Shown here: in pieces, positions 24,692 to 33,639 of the stretch | Numbering within the stretch: the stretch's first letter is position 1 | Layout: each line of letters begins with the position of its first letter | Origin: SHZI01 sp040080965 | GTDB lineage: Bacteria > Pseudomonadota > Gammaproteobacteria > Steroidobacterales > GCA-2729495 | Assembly (NCBI GenBank): GCA_040080965.1 | Contig: JBEBHH010000013.1 | Location: 3,630 to 67,629 of the forward strand | Direction: 5' to 3' | Length of the DNA: 64,000 nt | Notes under the pieces: generated by a model | Database searches by the model: none | Told to the model about the DNA's origin: nothing | What the model saw: the letters and a program-made list of their open reading frames with translations, nothing else | Made by a program: the position numbers and the translations under genes

Positions 24692-25309
24692 GTGACCGAG
24701 TCGACAGAACTGGTGCAGCGGATGCTGGCGGGGGACGAGAGGGCCTTCACGACCTTCTTTGACGATTATTTCCCCCGGGTCTACCGCTTCGCCCTGCCCC
24801 GCCTCAACAGCGACGCCGACGCGGCTGCGGAAGTGGTCCAGGCGACGCTGGTGAAGGCCATGCGCAAGCTGAAGGATTTCCGCGGCGAAGCGTCCCTGTT
24901 CACCTGGGTCTGCCAGATCTGCCGGCACGAAGTGGTGGACCACCTGCGCCGCGAAGGCCGGCACACCGACAAGGTGGTGCGGATCGACGACAGCGCGGAC
25001 GTCCGGGCGGCGGTGGAGGCCATCGCCGGACCGGCGGCCGAGGAACCGGCAAACCGCTACAGCCAGGCGGAGGTCCGGCAGCTGGTGCGAACCGTTCTCG
25101 ACCGGCTGCCGCCCCGGTATGGCGATGCCCTGGAAATGAAATACGTGGAAGGACTGTCAGTGGACGAGATCGGCGTGGAACTGGGCATCGGCACGACAGC
25201 CGCCCAGTCCCTGCTGGCCCGGGCACGGGTGGCCTTCCGGGATGCGGTGGAGGCGGTCTTCGGGGCCGCTTCGCCGGACGTGCTTGCCAGCCTCGGCCAG
25301 GCCGGCTGA
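24692..25309 (+). CDS. ECF-type RNA polymerase sigma factor
   Basis: A 205-residue sigma-70-family factor. Region 2 runs from LVQRMLAGDERAFTTFFDDY to FTWVCQICRHEVVDHLRRE and region 4 is LPPRYGDALEMKYVEGLSVDEIG plus a helix-turn-helix. GTG at 24692 is preferred because the family begins about ten residues before this region 2; in-frame TTG (24638) and GTG (24650) starts are also possible. The anti-sigma-like FecR gene and a TonB receptor follow, the usual FecIRA-type arrangement. It is divergent from the hemolysin-family operon, with 157 bp between starts. Confidence 0.92.
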   Translation: MTESTELVQRMLAGDERAFTTFFDDYFPRVYRFALPRLNSDADAAAEVVQATLVKAMRKLKDFRGEASLFTWVCQICRHEVVDHLRREGRHTDKVVRIDDSADVRAAVEAIAGPAAEEPANRYSQAEVRQLVRTVLDRLPPRYGDALEMKYVEGLSVDEIGVELGIGTTAAQSLLARARVAFRDAVEAVFGAASPDVLASLGQAG

Positions 25310-25328
25310 CGACAGAGGGGACACGAAC

Positions 25329-26420
25329 ATGAATATGAACATCAATCCACATGAATTGCGCCCGGGCGAGGAAGAAGCCCTCGAGGGCCTCCTCCGCGAA
25401 ATGGCGCCCGAGGCCGAACCGTCGGCGGAAGTGCGCGAGCGCATCCGCCAGGCCGTCGCCGCCGAGTGGCGCGCCGCGGTGAAGCCGGCGGCCAGTACGC
25501 CGGCCATGAGTCGGGCAACCGAACGCGCGGCGCGGCGCTGGCAGCGACCCGCCCTGGCGATGGCCGCCAGCGTGGCCGTGGCCGCTATCGCACTGGCCGT
25601 CGTGATGGGCGGCTTCCAGGCGAACTCGCCAACGGCTGCACCGTCCGCGGCCACCCTCGCCCGGGTCAGCGGCCCCGTCGAAGCCAGCCGGGATGCCAGC
25701 GGAGATTCCGGCTGGCGGCCGGTCGCCGCGGGCCAGTCGCTGGAGGTGGGGCAAGAGCTCGTCACGGGACCCCAGGGCAAGGCAGCCCTGTCGCTCCCCC
25801 GGGGCGTCACGCTGCGCCTCGACGCGAACACACGCATCGCACTGGCCGGCATCGACCGGGTCGTCGTGGGGCGCGGGGCGGTCTACCTGGATTCCGGTGA
25901 ACGGCCCGCGGCAGGTCCCGGCGTGCAGATCGAAACGTCGTTTGGCAGCACCCGGCACCTGGGCACCCAGTACGAGGTGCGCGTGACACCGGCCGAGATG
26001 CTGGTGAGCGTTCGTGAGGGTCGCGTGGAAACTGCCCCTGACATCGGCCAGACGCCGGTCGTCGCCAGAGCCGGCGAGCAGGTCGTGATCAGCGCGGGCG
26101 GCGACGTGGCGCGAAGCGCCGTGGACCGCCGCGACCCCCGGTGGAACTGGATTGCCGACGTGACGCCGCCCTATGCCATCGAGGACCGGCAGCTCGCCGA
26201 ATTCCTGGCCTGGGTCTGCCGGGAAACCGGCCGGGAACTTACCTTCGCCTCCCCCGAGGCCGAGGCGACAGCCCGGTCGATCATCCTGCGCGGCTCGGTC
26301 GCGGGCCTGTCGCCTGACGAGGCTCTGGCCGCGGTGATGGCGACGACGAGCCTCACCTACAGGGATGAGGATGGCCGGCTCATCGTGCAGCCGGCCGTGC
26401 GCCAGGCAACGGCGCGGTAG
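25329..26420 (+). CDS. FecR-type anti-sigma regulator with C-terminal STN-like domain
   Basis: A 363-residue inner-membrane regulator: cytoplasmic N-terminus, one membrane segment near 78-100 (PALAMAASVAVAAIALAVVMGGF shortened here to its core AVAAIALAVVMGG), periplasmic FecR domain about 110-240 (ETSFGSTRHLGTQYEVRV, VREGRVE), and a last 80 residues reading like a secretin/STN domain (AIEDRQLAEFLAWVCRETG). RBS GAGGGG before the ATG. Known of the family: it relays a signal from the receptor's STN domain to the sigma factor. An STN-like domain on the FecR side as well is a noteworthy variation. Confidence 0.88.
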   Translation: MNMNINPHELRPGEEEALEGLLREMAPEAEPSAEVRERIRQAVAAEWRAAVKPAASTPAMSRATERAARRWQRPALAMAASVAVAAIALAVVMGGFQANSPTAAPSAATLARVSGPVEASRDASGDSGWRPVAAGQSLEVGQELVTGPQGKAALSLPRGVTLRLDANTRIALAGIDRVVVGRGAVYLDSGERPAAGPGVQIETSFGSTRHLGTQYEVRVTPAEMLVSVREGRVETAPDIGQTPVVARAGEQVVISAGGDVARSAVDRRDPRWNWIADVTPPYAIEDRQLAEFLAWVCRETGRELTFASPEAEATARSIILRGSVAGLSPDEALAAVMATTSLTYRDEDGRLIVQPAVRQATAR

Positions 26421-26471
26421 GAGTACCTTAATCCCCTCCCGCTATCGCCGGGCTGCTATCGTTGGCGGCGC

Positions 26472-28796
26472 ATGTTCCTGGTTTCCTCCCGCCTGAATCG
26501 CTGCCGGGCATTACTCGTCCTCCTGGCAGGCGTCGTCGCCCCGAGCCTCAGCGCCGCCACCTGGGCCGGCCGGCCCGTGGGCGCCGTAATTGAGGAACTG
26601 CAGCGCTCTGGCATCAGCCTCGTCTACAACGACAGCCTCGTTCCGCCTGACCTCCGGATCCTGACCGAGCCGGTGGCCACCGCCGGCATCCCGCTGCTGA
26701 ACGAGATCCTGGCGCCCCACGGGCTGGCGGCGCAGCCCATGGGTCCCGGCAGCTGGTCGATCGTCGCGGCACCGGACGCCAGGCCCGCGCCAGCGGCGCC
26801 GCCCAGCGGGACGGACCCGCGACGGACGCCCACCTCCCTGGACGAGATCGTGGTCACGGCCAGCCAGTACAACCTGGCCAACACCGGGCCGGAAGTCGCC
26901 ACGTTCCTCACCCAGCAGGAACTTCGCAGCCTGCCGAAGATGGCCGACGAAACCCTGCGCGCCGTGCACCGCCTGCCGGGCGCCGCCAGCAACGGCGTGT
27001 CGGGCCTCGCGCACATCCGGGGCGGCGAGGAGAACGAGACCCAGATCCTCCTGGACGGGATGCCCCTGCAGGAGCCCTTCCACCTCAAGAGCTTCTTCAG
27101 CCCGATCAGCGTGCTCGATCCCGAGATCGTCGACTCCCTGAACGTGTACGCCGGGGGCTTTCCGGTGGAGTACGGCGGGCGCATGAGCGCCGTCGTGGAC
27201 GCGCGGACGACCGACCCGACGGGCGACGGCGACAACTCGCTCGGCCTCTCCCTGTACCACCTGAGCGGGCTGGCCAGCGACACGTTTGCCGGCGACCGGG
27301 GCCGCTGGCTGGCGTCGGCCCGCCGCAGCAACCTGGCGCAGGTCATCAACCTGGCGGAGAGCGACCTGGGCGAGCCGCGCTACATGGACGCCTTCGTCAA
27401 GGCCGAGTACGACCTGGGCGACGCGACGACGGTGGCCGGGCACGCACTGTTTGCGGAAGACCGCATCCAGCTCAACAACAACGACCAGACGGAGTTCGCC
27501 AAGACCACCGACCGGAACGTCTACCTGTGGGCAACGGCGGAGCATCAATGGTCCGACGAGCTGGTGGGGCGGGCCCTGGTTGCCTGGACCACGGTGGACA
27601 AGGATCGCAGCGGCACGATTGATGACCCCGCCGGCGAGACCGGCGCCGTGGAGGACCTGCGGGACTCGCACACCGCGCTGCTGAAGCTGGAGATCGAGCA
27701 GGGCGACGACTCGCTGCGGTGGCGGGCGGGGTTCGACGCGGCCTGGATGTCGGCGGAGTACGCCTACGCGAGCACGTTCCAGACGACGGCCGGATACCCG
27801 TTCCCGAACAGCGCGGCGCAATCCATCGTCCGGAACCTGGAGCCCGAACCCGACGGAGCGGAGACCGGCGCGTACGTCGCGGCCCGCTGGCGGGTAACGG
27901 ACCTCATCACCAGCGAGGTGGGCCTGCGCTGGGACAACCAGACCTACGACAAGGTGGATGACGGCACGCAGCTCTCCCCGCGCGTGAACCTGCTGTACGA
28001 CCCCTCGGCGGAAACCCAGGTGCGGGCCAGCTGGGGCCGGTTCTACCAGGCCCAGGGCATCGGCGAACTGCAGGTGGAGGACGGCCTCGACACGTTCTTC
28101 CCGGCCCAGCGGGCGGACCATTTCATCCTGAGCCTGGAGCACGCGCTGAACGACCGGATCTCGGCGCGGGTCGAGGCCTACTACAAGGACTACGAGGAGT
28201 TGAAGCCGCGCTTCGAGAACATCTTCGACCCGCTCGTGGTGCTGCCCGAGCTGCAGACCGACCGGGTGGCGATCGCGCCGACGTCGGGGCTGGTCCGCGG
28301 CCTGGAGCTGCTCGTGCGGGACCGCTCCAGCGACCCCTGGGGCTGGTGGCTGGGCTACACCTGGTCCCGGGCGGAGGAAACCGTCGACGGGGCGGATGTG
28401 CCCCGGAGCTGGGACCAGCGGCACACCTTCAACGGCGGGCTCAGCTGGACCGACGGCCCCTGGGACGTGGCGCTCGCCGGCACCTGGCACACCGGGTGGC
28501 CCACCACGCCGGCCACCTACACGCCGGTCCCGGAACCGGTGGTCACGGTCGGCGCGCGCAACTCGACGGGCCTCGACGACTTCCGCTCCGTGGACCTGCG
28601 GGCCGCCTACACCTTCTACCTGGGTGACAGCGAACTGCTGGCCTTCGTGGAGGTCACGAACCTGCTGGCCTTCAGCAATCCCTGCTGCGTCGAGTACACC
28701 GTCATCGACGACGGCGCCGGCGGCACGGAACTGCGGCAGGACTTCGACTACTGGCCCCGGTTCGTGCCAAACCTCGGAATTCTCTGGAGATTCTGA
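26472..28796 (+). CDS. TonB-dependent outer-membrane receptor with STN domain
   Basis: A 774-residue receptor: signal peptide to about 29, short secretin/STN domain (30-95), TonB-box-like LDEIVVTASQY (about 123-133), plug domain (140-250, with LLDGMPLQEPFH and VYAGGFPVEYGGRMSAVVDA), and a 22-strand-type barrel ending in the C-terminal Phe of LGILWRF. The STN domain marks it as a transducer receptor that would signal to the FecR/sigma pair upstream. The ligand is unknown; siderophores are usual, but carbohydrate and other ligands occur. It lies 51 bp after the FecR gene. Confidence 0.92.
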   Translation: MFLVSSRLNRCRALLVLLAGVVAPSLSAATWAGRPVGAVIEELQRSGISLVYNDSLVPPDLRILTEPVATAGIPLLNEILAPHGLAAQPMGPGSWSIVAAPDARPAPAAPPSGTDPRRTPTSLDEIVVTASQYNLANTGPEVATFLTQQELRSLPKMADETLRAVHRLPGAASNGVSGLAHIRGGEENETQILLDGMPLQEPFHLKSFFSPISVLDPEIVDSLNVYAGGFPVEYGGRMSAVVDARTTDPTGDGDNSLGLSLYHLSGLASDTFAGDRGRWLASARRSNLAQVINLAESDLGEPRYMDAFVKAEYDLGDATTVAGHALFAEDRIQLNNNDQTEFAKTTDRNVYLWATAEHQWSDELVGRALVAWTTVDKDRSGTIDDPAGETGAVEDLRDSHTALLKLEIEQGDDSLRWRAGFDAAWMSAEYAYASTFQTTAGYPFPNSAAQSIVRNLEPEPDGAETGAYVAARWRVTDLITSEVGLRWDNQTYDKVDDGTQLSPRVNLLYDPSAETQVRASWGRFYQAQGIGELQVEDGLDTFFPAQRADHFILSLEHALNDRISARVEAYYKDYEELKPRFENIFDPLVVLPELQTDRVAIAPTSGLVRGLELLVRDRSSDPWGWWLGYTWSRAEETVDGADVPRSWDQRHTFNGGLSWTDGPWDVALAGTWHTGWPTTPATYTPVPEPVVTVGARNSTGLDDFRSVDLRAAYTFYLGDSELLAFVEVTNLLAFSNPCCVEYTVIDDGAGGTELRQDFDYWPRFVPNLGILWRF

Positions 28797-28856
28797 GCCT
28801 CCGGGCGGCCGCTGCGACCGCCGATTGATTCTGCTGCCGGGTGGCGTCCAACCGCC

Positions 28857-30542
28857 ATGGAACCGGTCAGACCGGCGGCGCCTCGATGGCAGCCCACGCT
28901 CAGCGTCGAGTGGCTGGTGCTGCTCGCATCCGTCGCCTTCGCAGCCCTGTACAACGGCGCGTTGTGGACGCGGCTGTTCGGCACCGCGGATCTGTCCCAG
29001 CCGCGCGCGGCAGCCCTGTTCGCCGGCCTCTTCGCCGCCGTGGTCTGCATTCAGTTCGCCGGCCTCGCCCTGCTCCTCACCCGCCGGACCGTGAAGCCCG
29101 TGCTGGCCGTCCTGTTCCTGTGCACCGCGCTGGCCAGCTTCTTCATGGACCGGTACACGATTTTCCTCAACACCGAGATGCTGCGGAACGTCCTGAAGAC
29201 CGACCCTGCCGAGGCCGGCGAGCTGCTGACCCTGCAGCTGGTCCCGCACCTGCTCCTCTACGCCGTGCTGCCGATCGCCCTGCTGCTGTGGACCCGTGTC
29301 CGCGTCCGGCCCCTCGGCCGTTCGATGCTGGTCCGGGGCGGCGCCGTCGCCGGCGCCCTGGTGATCGCCGTGGCCGTCCTGGCCGTGCAGTACCGGGACG
29401 TGTCGTCGCTGCTGCGCGGTCACCGGGACGCCCGGCACCTGGTCACGCCGACCAACTACCTGACGTCGCTGTTCAAGATCTCGCGGGATGCCGTCGCAGC
29501 GCCCCCGGGTGAACGGCGCGCCATTGCGCTCGACGCCCACCGCGTCGTGCCGGTGGCAGCCGGCCGCAAGCCCACCCTGCTGGTGCTCGCGATCGGCGAG
29601 ACCGTCAGGTCAGCGAACTTCGGTCTCAGTGGCTACGCGCGGCAGACCACGCCAGAGCTGAGCCAGCTGGACCTGCTAGTGTACCCCCGGGTGCAGGCCT
29701 GCGGCACCAGCACAGAAGTCTCCCTGCCGTGCATGTTCGCGCCGGTCGGGCGCCGTGACTACGACGAGAAGCGGATTCGCGGCGAGGAGTCCCTGCTGCA
29801 CGTCCTCAACCGCGTGGGCGTGGGCGTGCTGTGGATCGATAACCAGTCCGGGTGCAAGGGCGTCTGCGAGGGACTGCCCCAGGAACGAATCGGCGGCGAC
29901 GCAGACCCGGCCCTCTGCGACGGTGAGCGCTGCCTGGACGGCATCATGCTGCCCCGGCTTGCCGCGGCCGTGCAGGCCAGCACCGGCGACCTCGTGGTGG
30001 TCCTCCACCTGCTGGGGAATCACGGCCCCGCCTACTCGAAGCGCTACCCGGCCGGGTTCCGCAAGTTCCAGCCCACCTGCGAGAGCGCGGAACTCACCGA
30101 CTGCTCGCCGGAAGAGATCGTCAACGCCTACGACAACGCGGTGCTGTACACGGACCACGTGCTCACGGAACTGATCCGGTACCTGGAGGCGCAGACCGGC
30201 CGGAACGCCGGCCTGATCTACGTGTCCGACCACGGTGAATCGCTGGGCGAAGCCGGCATGTACCTGCACGGACTGCCCTGGCGGATTGCCCCGGCGACCC
30301 AGCGGGAAGTGCCGATGGTCACCTGGCTCTCCACAGGCCTCGAGGAGTCGGCGGGCATCAGCCGCGACTGCCTCCAGGACGGCACCCGGGGCGACGTGTC
30401 CCACGACCACCTGTTCCACTCGGTGCTGGGCCTGATGGACGTGCAGACCACCATCCGCGAACCGGCGCTGGACCTGTTTGCCGGGTGCCGGCAGTCCGCC
30501 GTTACGCCGGCATCTCCGCAAATTGTGGCAAACCGTCGGTGA
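28857..30542 (+). CDS. eptA: Lipid A phosphoethanolamine transferase
   Basis: A 561-residue inner-membrane enzyme with five N-terminal membrane segments and a periplasmic sulfatase-fold domain. It transfers phosphoethanolamine from phosphatidylethanolamine to lipid A phosphates, reducing surface negative charge; the family includes MCR and EptA. Catalytic features: Glu248 in AIGETV, the nucleophile Thr in ACGTSTEVSLPCMF (Thr284 or Thr286), HLLGNHGPAY, and the metal pair in VSDHGESLGE. Cys pairs in the catalytic domain agree with its disulfides. It is 60 bp after the TonB receptor and overlaps the convergent GFA gene by 41 bp. Confidence 0.94.
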   Translation: MEPVRPAAPRWQPTLSVEWLVLLASVAFAALYNGALWTRLFGTADLSQPRAAALFAGLFAAVVCIQFAGLALLLTRRTVKPVLAVLFLCTALASFFMDRYTIFLNTEMLRNVLKTDPAEAGELLTLQLVPHLLLYAVLPIALLLWTRVRVRPLGRSMLVRGGAVAGALVIAVAVLAVQYRDVSSLLRGHRDARHLVTPTNYLTSLFKISRDAVAAPPGERRAIALDAHRVVPVAAGRKPTLLVLAIGETVRSANFGLSGYARQTTPELSQLDLLVYPRVQACGTSTEVSLPCMFAPVGRRDYDEKRIRGEESLLHVLNRVGVGVLWIDNQSGCKGVCEGLPQERIGGDADPALCDGERCLDGIMLPRLAAAVQASTGDLVVVLHLLGNHGPAYSKRYPAGFRKFQPTCESAELTDCSPEEIVNAYDNAVLYTDHVLTELIRYLEAQTGRNAGLIYVSDHGESLGEAGMYLHGLPWRIAPATQREVPMVTWLSTGLEESAGISRDCLQDGTRGDVSHDHLFHSVLGLMDVQTTIREPALDLFAGCRQSAVTPASPQIVANRR

Positions 30543-31368
30543 TCGCGAACCAGGCCGCCTTCGACCCCACGTAGATATGCGCGGTCGGCCCCATCCCGGG
30601 GTCCGAATCGAGGCCGCCCGCGGGAATCACCGCCGCCTGCCGCTCCAGGGACTTCCGCGGCACGTCGCTGCCGCAGGCCGTGCAGAACGCCACGCCGAAG
30701 TAGCGCGCGCCGGGCACGCGGAATTCGCGGACCAACTCCTCGCCGCGCCGGAAGCGGAACCGGTCCAGCGGCACGAAAATGTTGGTCGTGTGCGCGGCGC
30801 TGCGCGCCCGGCGGCAACGCGAGCAATGGCAGTTCAGCATGCGCAGCGGCTCCCCCTCGTACTCGTAGGCCACCTTCCCGCAGGCGCAGCTGCCGCCGGT
30901 CCAGCCGGGTGAAGGCGCTGGCACGTCCCGGTCAGCTTGCCGGGCCTCAGGCAATTCGCCCTCGGGTGGGTACGCCGCGTGCTGGGGCAGCCCGTCGGTG
31001 ATCTCGTACCAGGGCGCCTTCGATGCCGCGAACATGTGCAGGGCGGGCGTGATGCCGAGGTCGCCCTCCAGGTTGCCCGCGGGACCCACCACCAGGCCGT
31101 GCTCGGGCATCAGCGTCGGCAGCACCGAACCGCAGGTGACGCACCAGGGGCGGTACCAGTGGGGCGAGGAGTCGTAGCGGCCGGTGTTCTCGCCGCCGGC
31201 CAGCATGCGGAGCCCGTCCAGCGGGCTCGCCACGTAGGTGGCGAAGGGCGCACCGTGATGCTTGCGGCAGACGGAGCAGTGGCAGTGGGCCATGTGGGAA
31301 AACGGTCCGCGCAGCTCGTAGCGGACGGTACCGCAGAGGCAGGACCCGGTGACGGCGGTCGGGGACAT
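30502..31368 (-). CDS. GFA/CENP-V family protein, two tandem domains
   Basis: A 288-residue protein made of two GFA (glutathione-dependent formaldehyde-activating) zinc domains. The first has CLCGTVRY, HCHCSVCRKHHGAPF and CVTCGS; the second has CACGKVAYEY, NCHCSRCRRARSAAH and CTACGS. Both keep all Cys ligands, and each ends with an AW(F/Y).ITDGLPQ block, showing internal duplication. GFA domains bind glutathione adducts or small thiols; the true substrate of most members is unknown. No signal peptide. Its 3' end overlaps eptA. Confidence 0.9.
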   Translation of the reverse strand: MSPTAVTGSCLCGTVRYELRGPFSHMAHCHCSVCRKHHGAPFATYVASPLDGLRMLAGGENTGRYDSSPHWYRPWCVTCGSVLPTLMPEHGLVVGPAGNLEGDLGITPALHMFAASKAPWYEITDGLPQHAAYPPEGELPEARQADRDVPAPSPGWTGGSCACGKVAYEYEGEPLRMLNCHCSRCRRARSAAHTTNIFVPLDRFRFRRGEELVREFRVPGARYFGVAFCTACGSDVPRKSLERQAAVIPAGGLDSDPGMGPTAHIYVGSKAAWFAITDGLPQFAEMPA

Positions 31369-31491
31369 GAGGACCTCCCTGAAGATTCCGGGCCCCGGCG
31401 CGGGTCCCGGCCGTTGCTTGTTTTACGATATTCCAGCCCCCATGTCTCCCCAACTACCGACGGCTCAACCTCACGCTGAAAGGATCTGGAA

Positions 31492-32373
31492 ATGCGCCGC
31501 ATCCTTGGCATCCACCGTCCCGGACCGTTCCACTGGGTGGGCGACGGCTTTCCGGTCAAGACGGTCTTCAGCTACGACAAGTTCGGGCAGCAGCTCAGCC
31601 CGTTCCTGCTGCTCGATCACGCCGAGCCCCGGCACTTCGAGCCGGCCAGCACGCCCCGCGGCGTTGGCGAGCACCCCCATCGCGGCTTCGAGACGGTGAC
31701 CATCGTCTATGCCGGCGAGGTCGACCATCGGGATTCCTCGGGCGGCGGCGGGCACATCGGTCCCGGCGACGTCCAGTGGATGACCGCCGCGGGCGGGCTC
31801 GTGCACGAGGAGTTCCACTCCAGTGACTTCACGGCCCGGGGCGGGCCGATGGAGATGGCCCAGCTGTGGGTCAACCTGCCGGCGCGGGACAAGTTGTCCG
31901 CGCCCCGCTACCAGACGCTCCTGGACAAGGACATTCCCGTGGTGGCCCTGCCCGGCGATGCCGGCAGCCTGCGCGTGATCGCCGGCGACTACACCGGCCA
32001 TGCCGGCCCCGCGCAGACCTTCACGCCCATCAATGTCTGGGACCTGCGGCTGAAGGCCGGAGGTCGCGCGGCCCTCGACGTGCCCGAAGGGCACAACGCT
32101 GTGCTGGTGGCGCTCAACGACACCCTGCGCGTCAACGGCACCGACGACGTGCCGGCGTCGCGCTACGTCGTGTTCGAGCAGACCGGCGGCGGCATCACCG
32201 TCGAGGCCGGGGGCGCGGACGTCAAGGCACTGTTGCTGACGGGCGTGCCGCTGAATGAGCCGATTGCAGGCTACGGGCCGTTCGTGATGAACACGGACGA
32301 CGAGATCCGGGAGGCGTTCCTGGATTACCAGCAGGGACGCTTCGGGACAATGCCCGTGCGAGAGCGGGCGTAA
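31492..32373 (+). CDS. Pirin family protein
   Basis: A 293-residue bicupin. The N-terminal cupin keeps the metal-site pattern GVGEHPHRGFETVTIVYAGEVDHRDS and HEEFHS, and the C-terminal pirin domain follows from about 180. Bacterial pirins such as YhhW act as quercetin 2,3-dioxygenases in vitro, and others bind enzyme or transcription partners. RBS AAGGAT before the ATG. Convergent with the MetE-like gene. Confidence 0.92.
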   Translation: MRRILGIHRPGPFHWVGDGFPVKTVFSYDKFGQQLSPFLLLDHAEPRHFEPASTPRGVGEHPHRGFETVTIVYAGEVDHRDSSGGGGHIGPGDVQWMTAAGGLVHEEFHSSDFTARGGPMEMAQLWVNLPARDKLSAPRYQTLLDKDIPVVALPGDAGSLRVIAGDYTGHAGPAQTFTPINVWDLRLKAGGRAALDVPEGHNAVLVALNDTLRVNGTDDVPASRYVVFEQTGGGITVEAGGADVKALLLTGVPLNEPIAGYGPFVMNTDDEIREAFLDYQQGRFGTMPVRERA

Positions 32374-32404
32374 AATAAATCTGTCCCCATTTCTTCAGCC
32401 GCGC
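32373..32404 (+). repeat. Composite half-repeats between convergent genes
   Basis: After the pirin stop come AAAATAAATCTGTCCCCAT, resembling a widespread gammaproteobacterial intergenic motif, and then CTTCAGCCGCG, the distal half of a REP unit. The minus-strand TGA of the MetE-like gene lies in the second part. The assignment is by similarity only. Confidence 0.5.
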
Positions 32405-33504
32405 AGCACGCGGGCGGCGTGCTCCAGGGCGATCGCCTTGCCCAGGGACCGCTCCCGAGGCAGGAACCACATGCCGCAGTCGGAGGCCAGGCGCAGCCGC
32501 TCGGCCGGGACCACCTGCATGGCGTCGCGGGTGCGCCGGACGATGTGGTCCACGGCCTCGACGGGCGCCTCCGTGTCCAGGTTCAGCAGGCCGAGGATCA
32601 CCGCCTTGTTGCCGATGCGGGTGAGGATCTCCGGCGAGTGGCCCGGCTGCTCGTACTCCAGGCTGATCTCGTCGATGTCGCTGGCGGCGAGCAGCTCGAG
32701 CGACTTCTCGTAAACCGGGTTCACCTGCTTGGCGGCGATGTTCTTCGAGTAGCCGTAGCAGACGTGCACGGCGGAGGGCACCTTGATGCCGCGAATGGCG
32801 CGGTTGATGGCCTCCACCGCGTAGTCCTTGCACTGGCTGTAGCGGAAGTGCGCCTCGGGCTCGTCAATCTGGATCATGTCCACGCCGGCCGACTCCAGAT
32901 GGCGGAGTTCCCTGTTGAGGGCGTCGGCGATGCCGAAGGCCATCGCGGCCTGGGAGCCGTAGTGGGCGTCCGCCAGCCGCAGCGAGAGCGAACACGGCCC
33001 GATGATCGTCATCTTGGTGAGGTGCGTGGTGTTCTTCTTCAGGAATTCCAGGTCCCGGCCCAGGATCGGGCCGTTCCAGGTGACGGGACCGGTAACCTGG
33101 GGCACGGTCGCCTTGAACACGGCGGCAGCAGCAATCTTGTCCGTGGACGGCTTGTCGCTCGCGGCGCCAAGCTGGGGCTTGTTCTTCATCTTGAGCGCGT
33201 TGCCGATGTCGCCCATCGTCACGGTGTATTCCGCGCGGTTCACGTTGTCGATGCCGCCCAGCACGTTGAAGTAGCCGCTGAAGGTCTGGCGGCGCTGCTC
33301 GCCGTCGGTGACGTAGGTCAGGCCAGCCCGCTCCTGGTCGTAGATGGCGAGCAGCGTGGCATCGTCCAGGGCCTCGGCACGCTGCTCCTCGGGCACCCGC
33401 CACCAGGTGTTCTCGGGCGCGAAGAACATCTCGTGATTGGCCAGCCACTTCGGCTTGGACCAGCTGCCGACGATCTGGGTGGGAAACAGGGGAAGTTTTG
33501 CCAT
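32395..33504 (-). CDS. Cobalamin-independent methionine synthase-like (MetE C-terminal domain) protein
   Basis: A 369-residue single-barrel protein related to the catalytic C-terminal half of MetE. Zinc/homocysteine-site residues are conserved: His247 and Cys249 in AVHVCYGY, Glu283 in ISLEYE, Cys343 in SDCGMWF. The N-terminal MetE half, which helps hold polyglutamyl folate, is absent, so it may use another methyl donor or substrate, as for core-MetE/MtaA-like proteins. The opening LFPTQIVGSWSKPKWL is typical of this subgroup. It stands alone, divergent from the porin gene. Confidence 0.85.
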   Translation of the reverse strand: MAKLPLFPTQIVGSWSKPKWLANHEMFFAPENTWWRVPEEQRAEALDDATLLAIYDQERAGLTYVTDGEQRRQTFSGYFNVLGGIDNVNRAEYTVTMGDIGNALKMKNKPQLGAASDKPSTDKIAAAAVFKATVPQVTGPVTWNGPILGRDLEFLKKNTTHLTKMTIIGPCSLSLRLADAHYGSQAAMAFGIADALNRELRHLESAGVDMIQIDEPEAHFRYSQCKDYAVEAINRAIRGIKVPSAVHVCYGYSKNIAAKQVNPVYEKSLELLAASDIDEISLEYEQPGHSPEILTRIGNKAVILGLLNLDTEAPVEAVDHIVRRTRDAMQVVPAERLRLASDCGMWFLPRERSLGKAIALEHAARVLRG

Positions 33505-33639
33505 GGGTACTCCGGACTGCGCTGCTGTGACGCAAGTATAGGGCGCCGTAACCGAAGTGATACCACCGCACGACTGACCCCGTGACCGTCCGCTTCCTAG
33601 ACTGCGCGCCGTTCGTTACTCCCGCAGAAGGAAGCCTCC

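Noticed and set aside
26414..26430. GTAGGAG at the FecR stop considered as another REP unit
   Set aside because: Only seven bases match and no hairpin follows, so it was not counted.
26511..29540. A 1009-codon open frame on the - strand
   Set aside because: Antisense to the TonB receptor and the start of eptA, both unmistakable genes; the translation is low-complexity and matches nothing.
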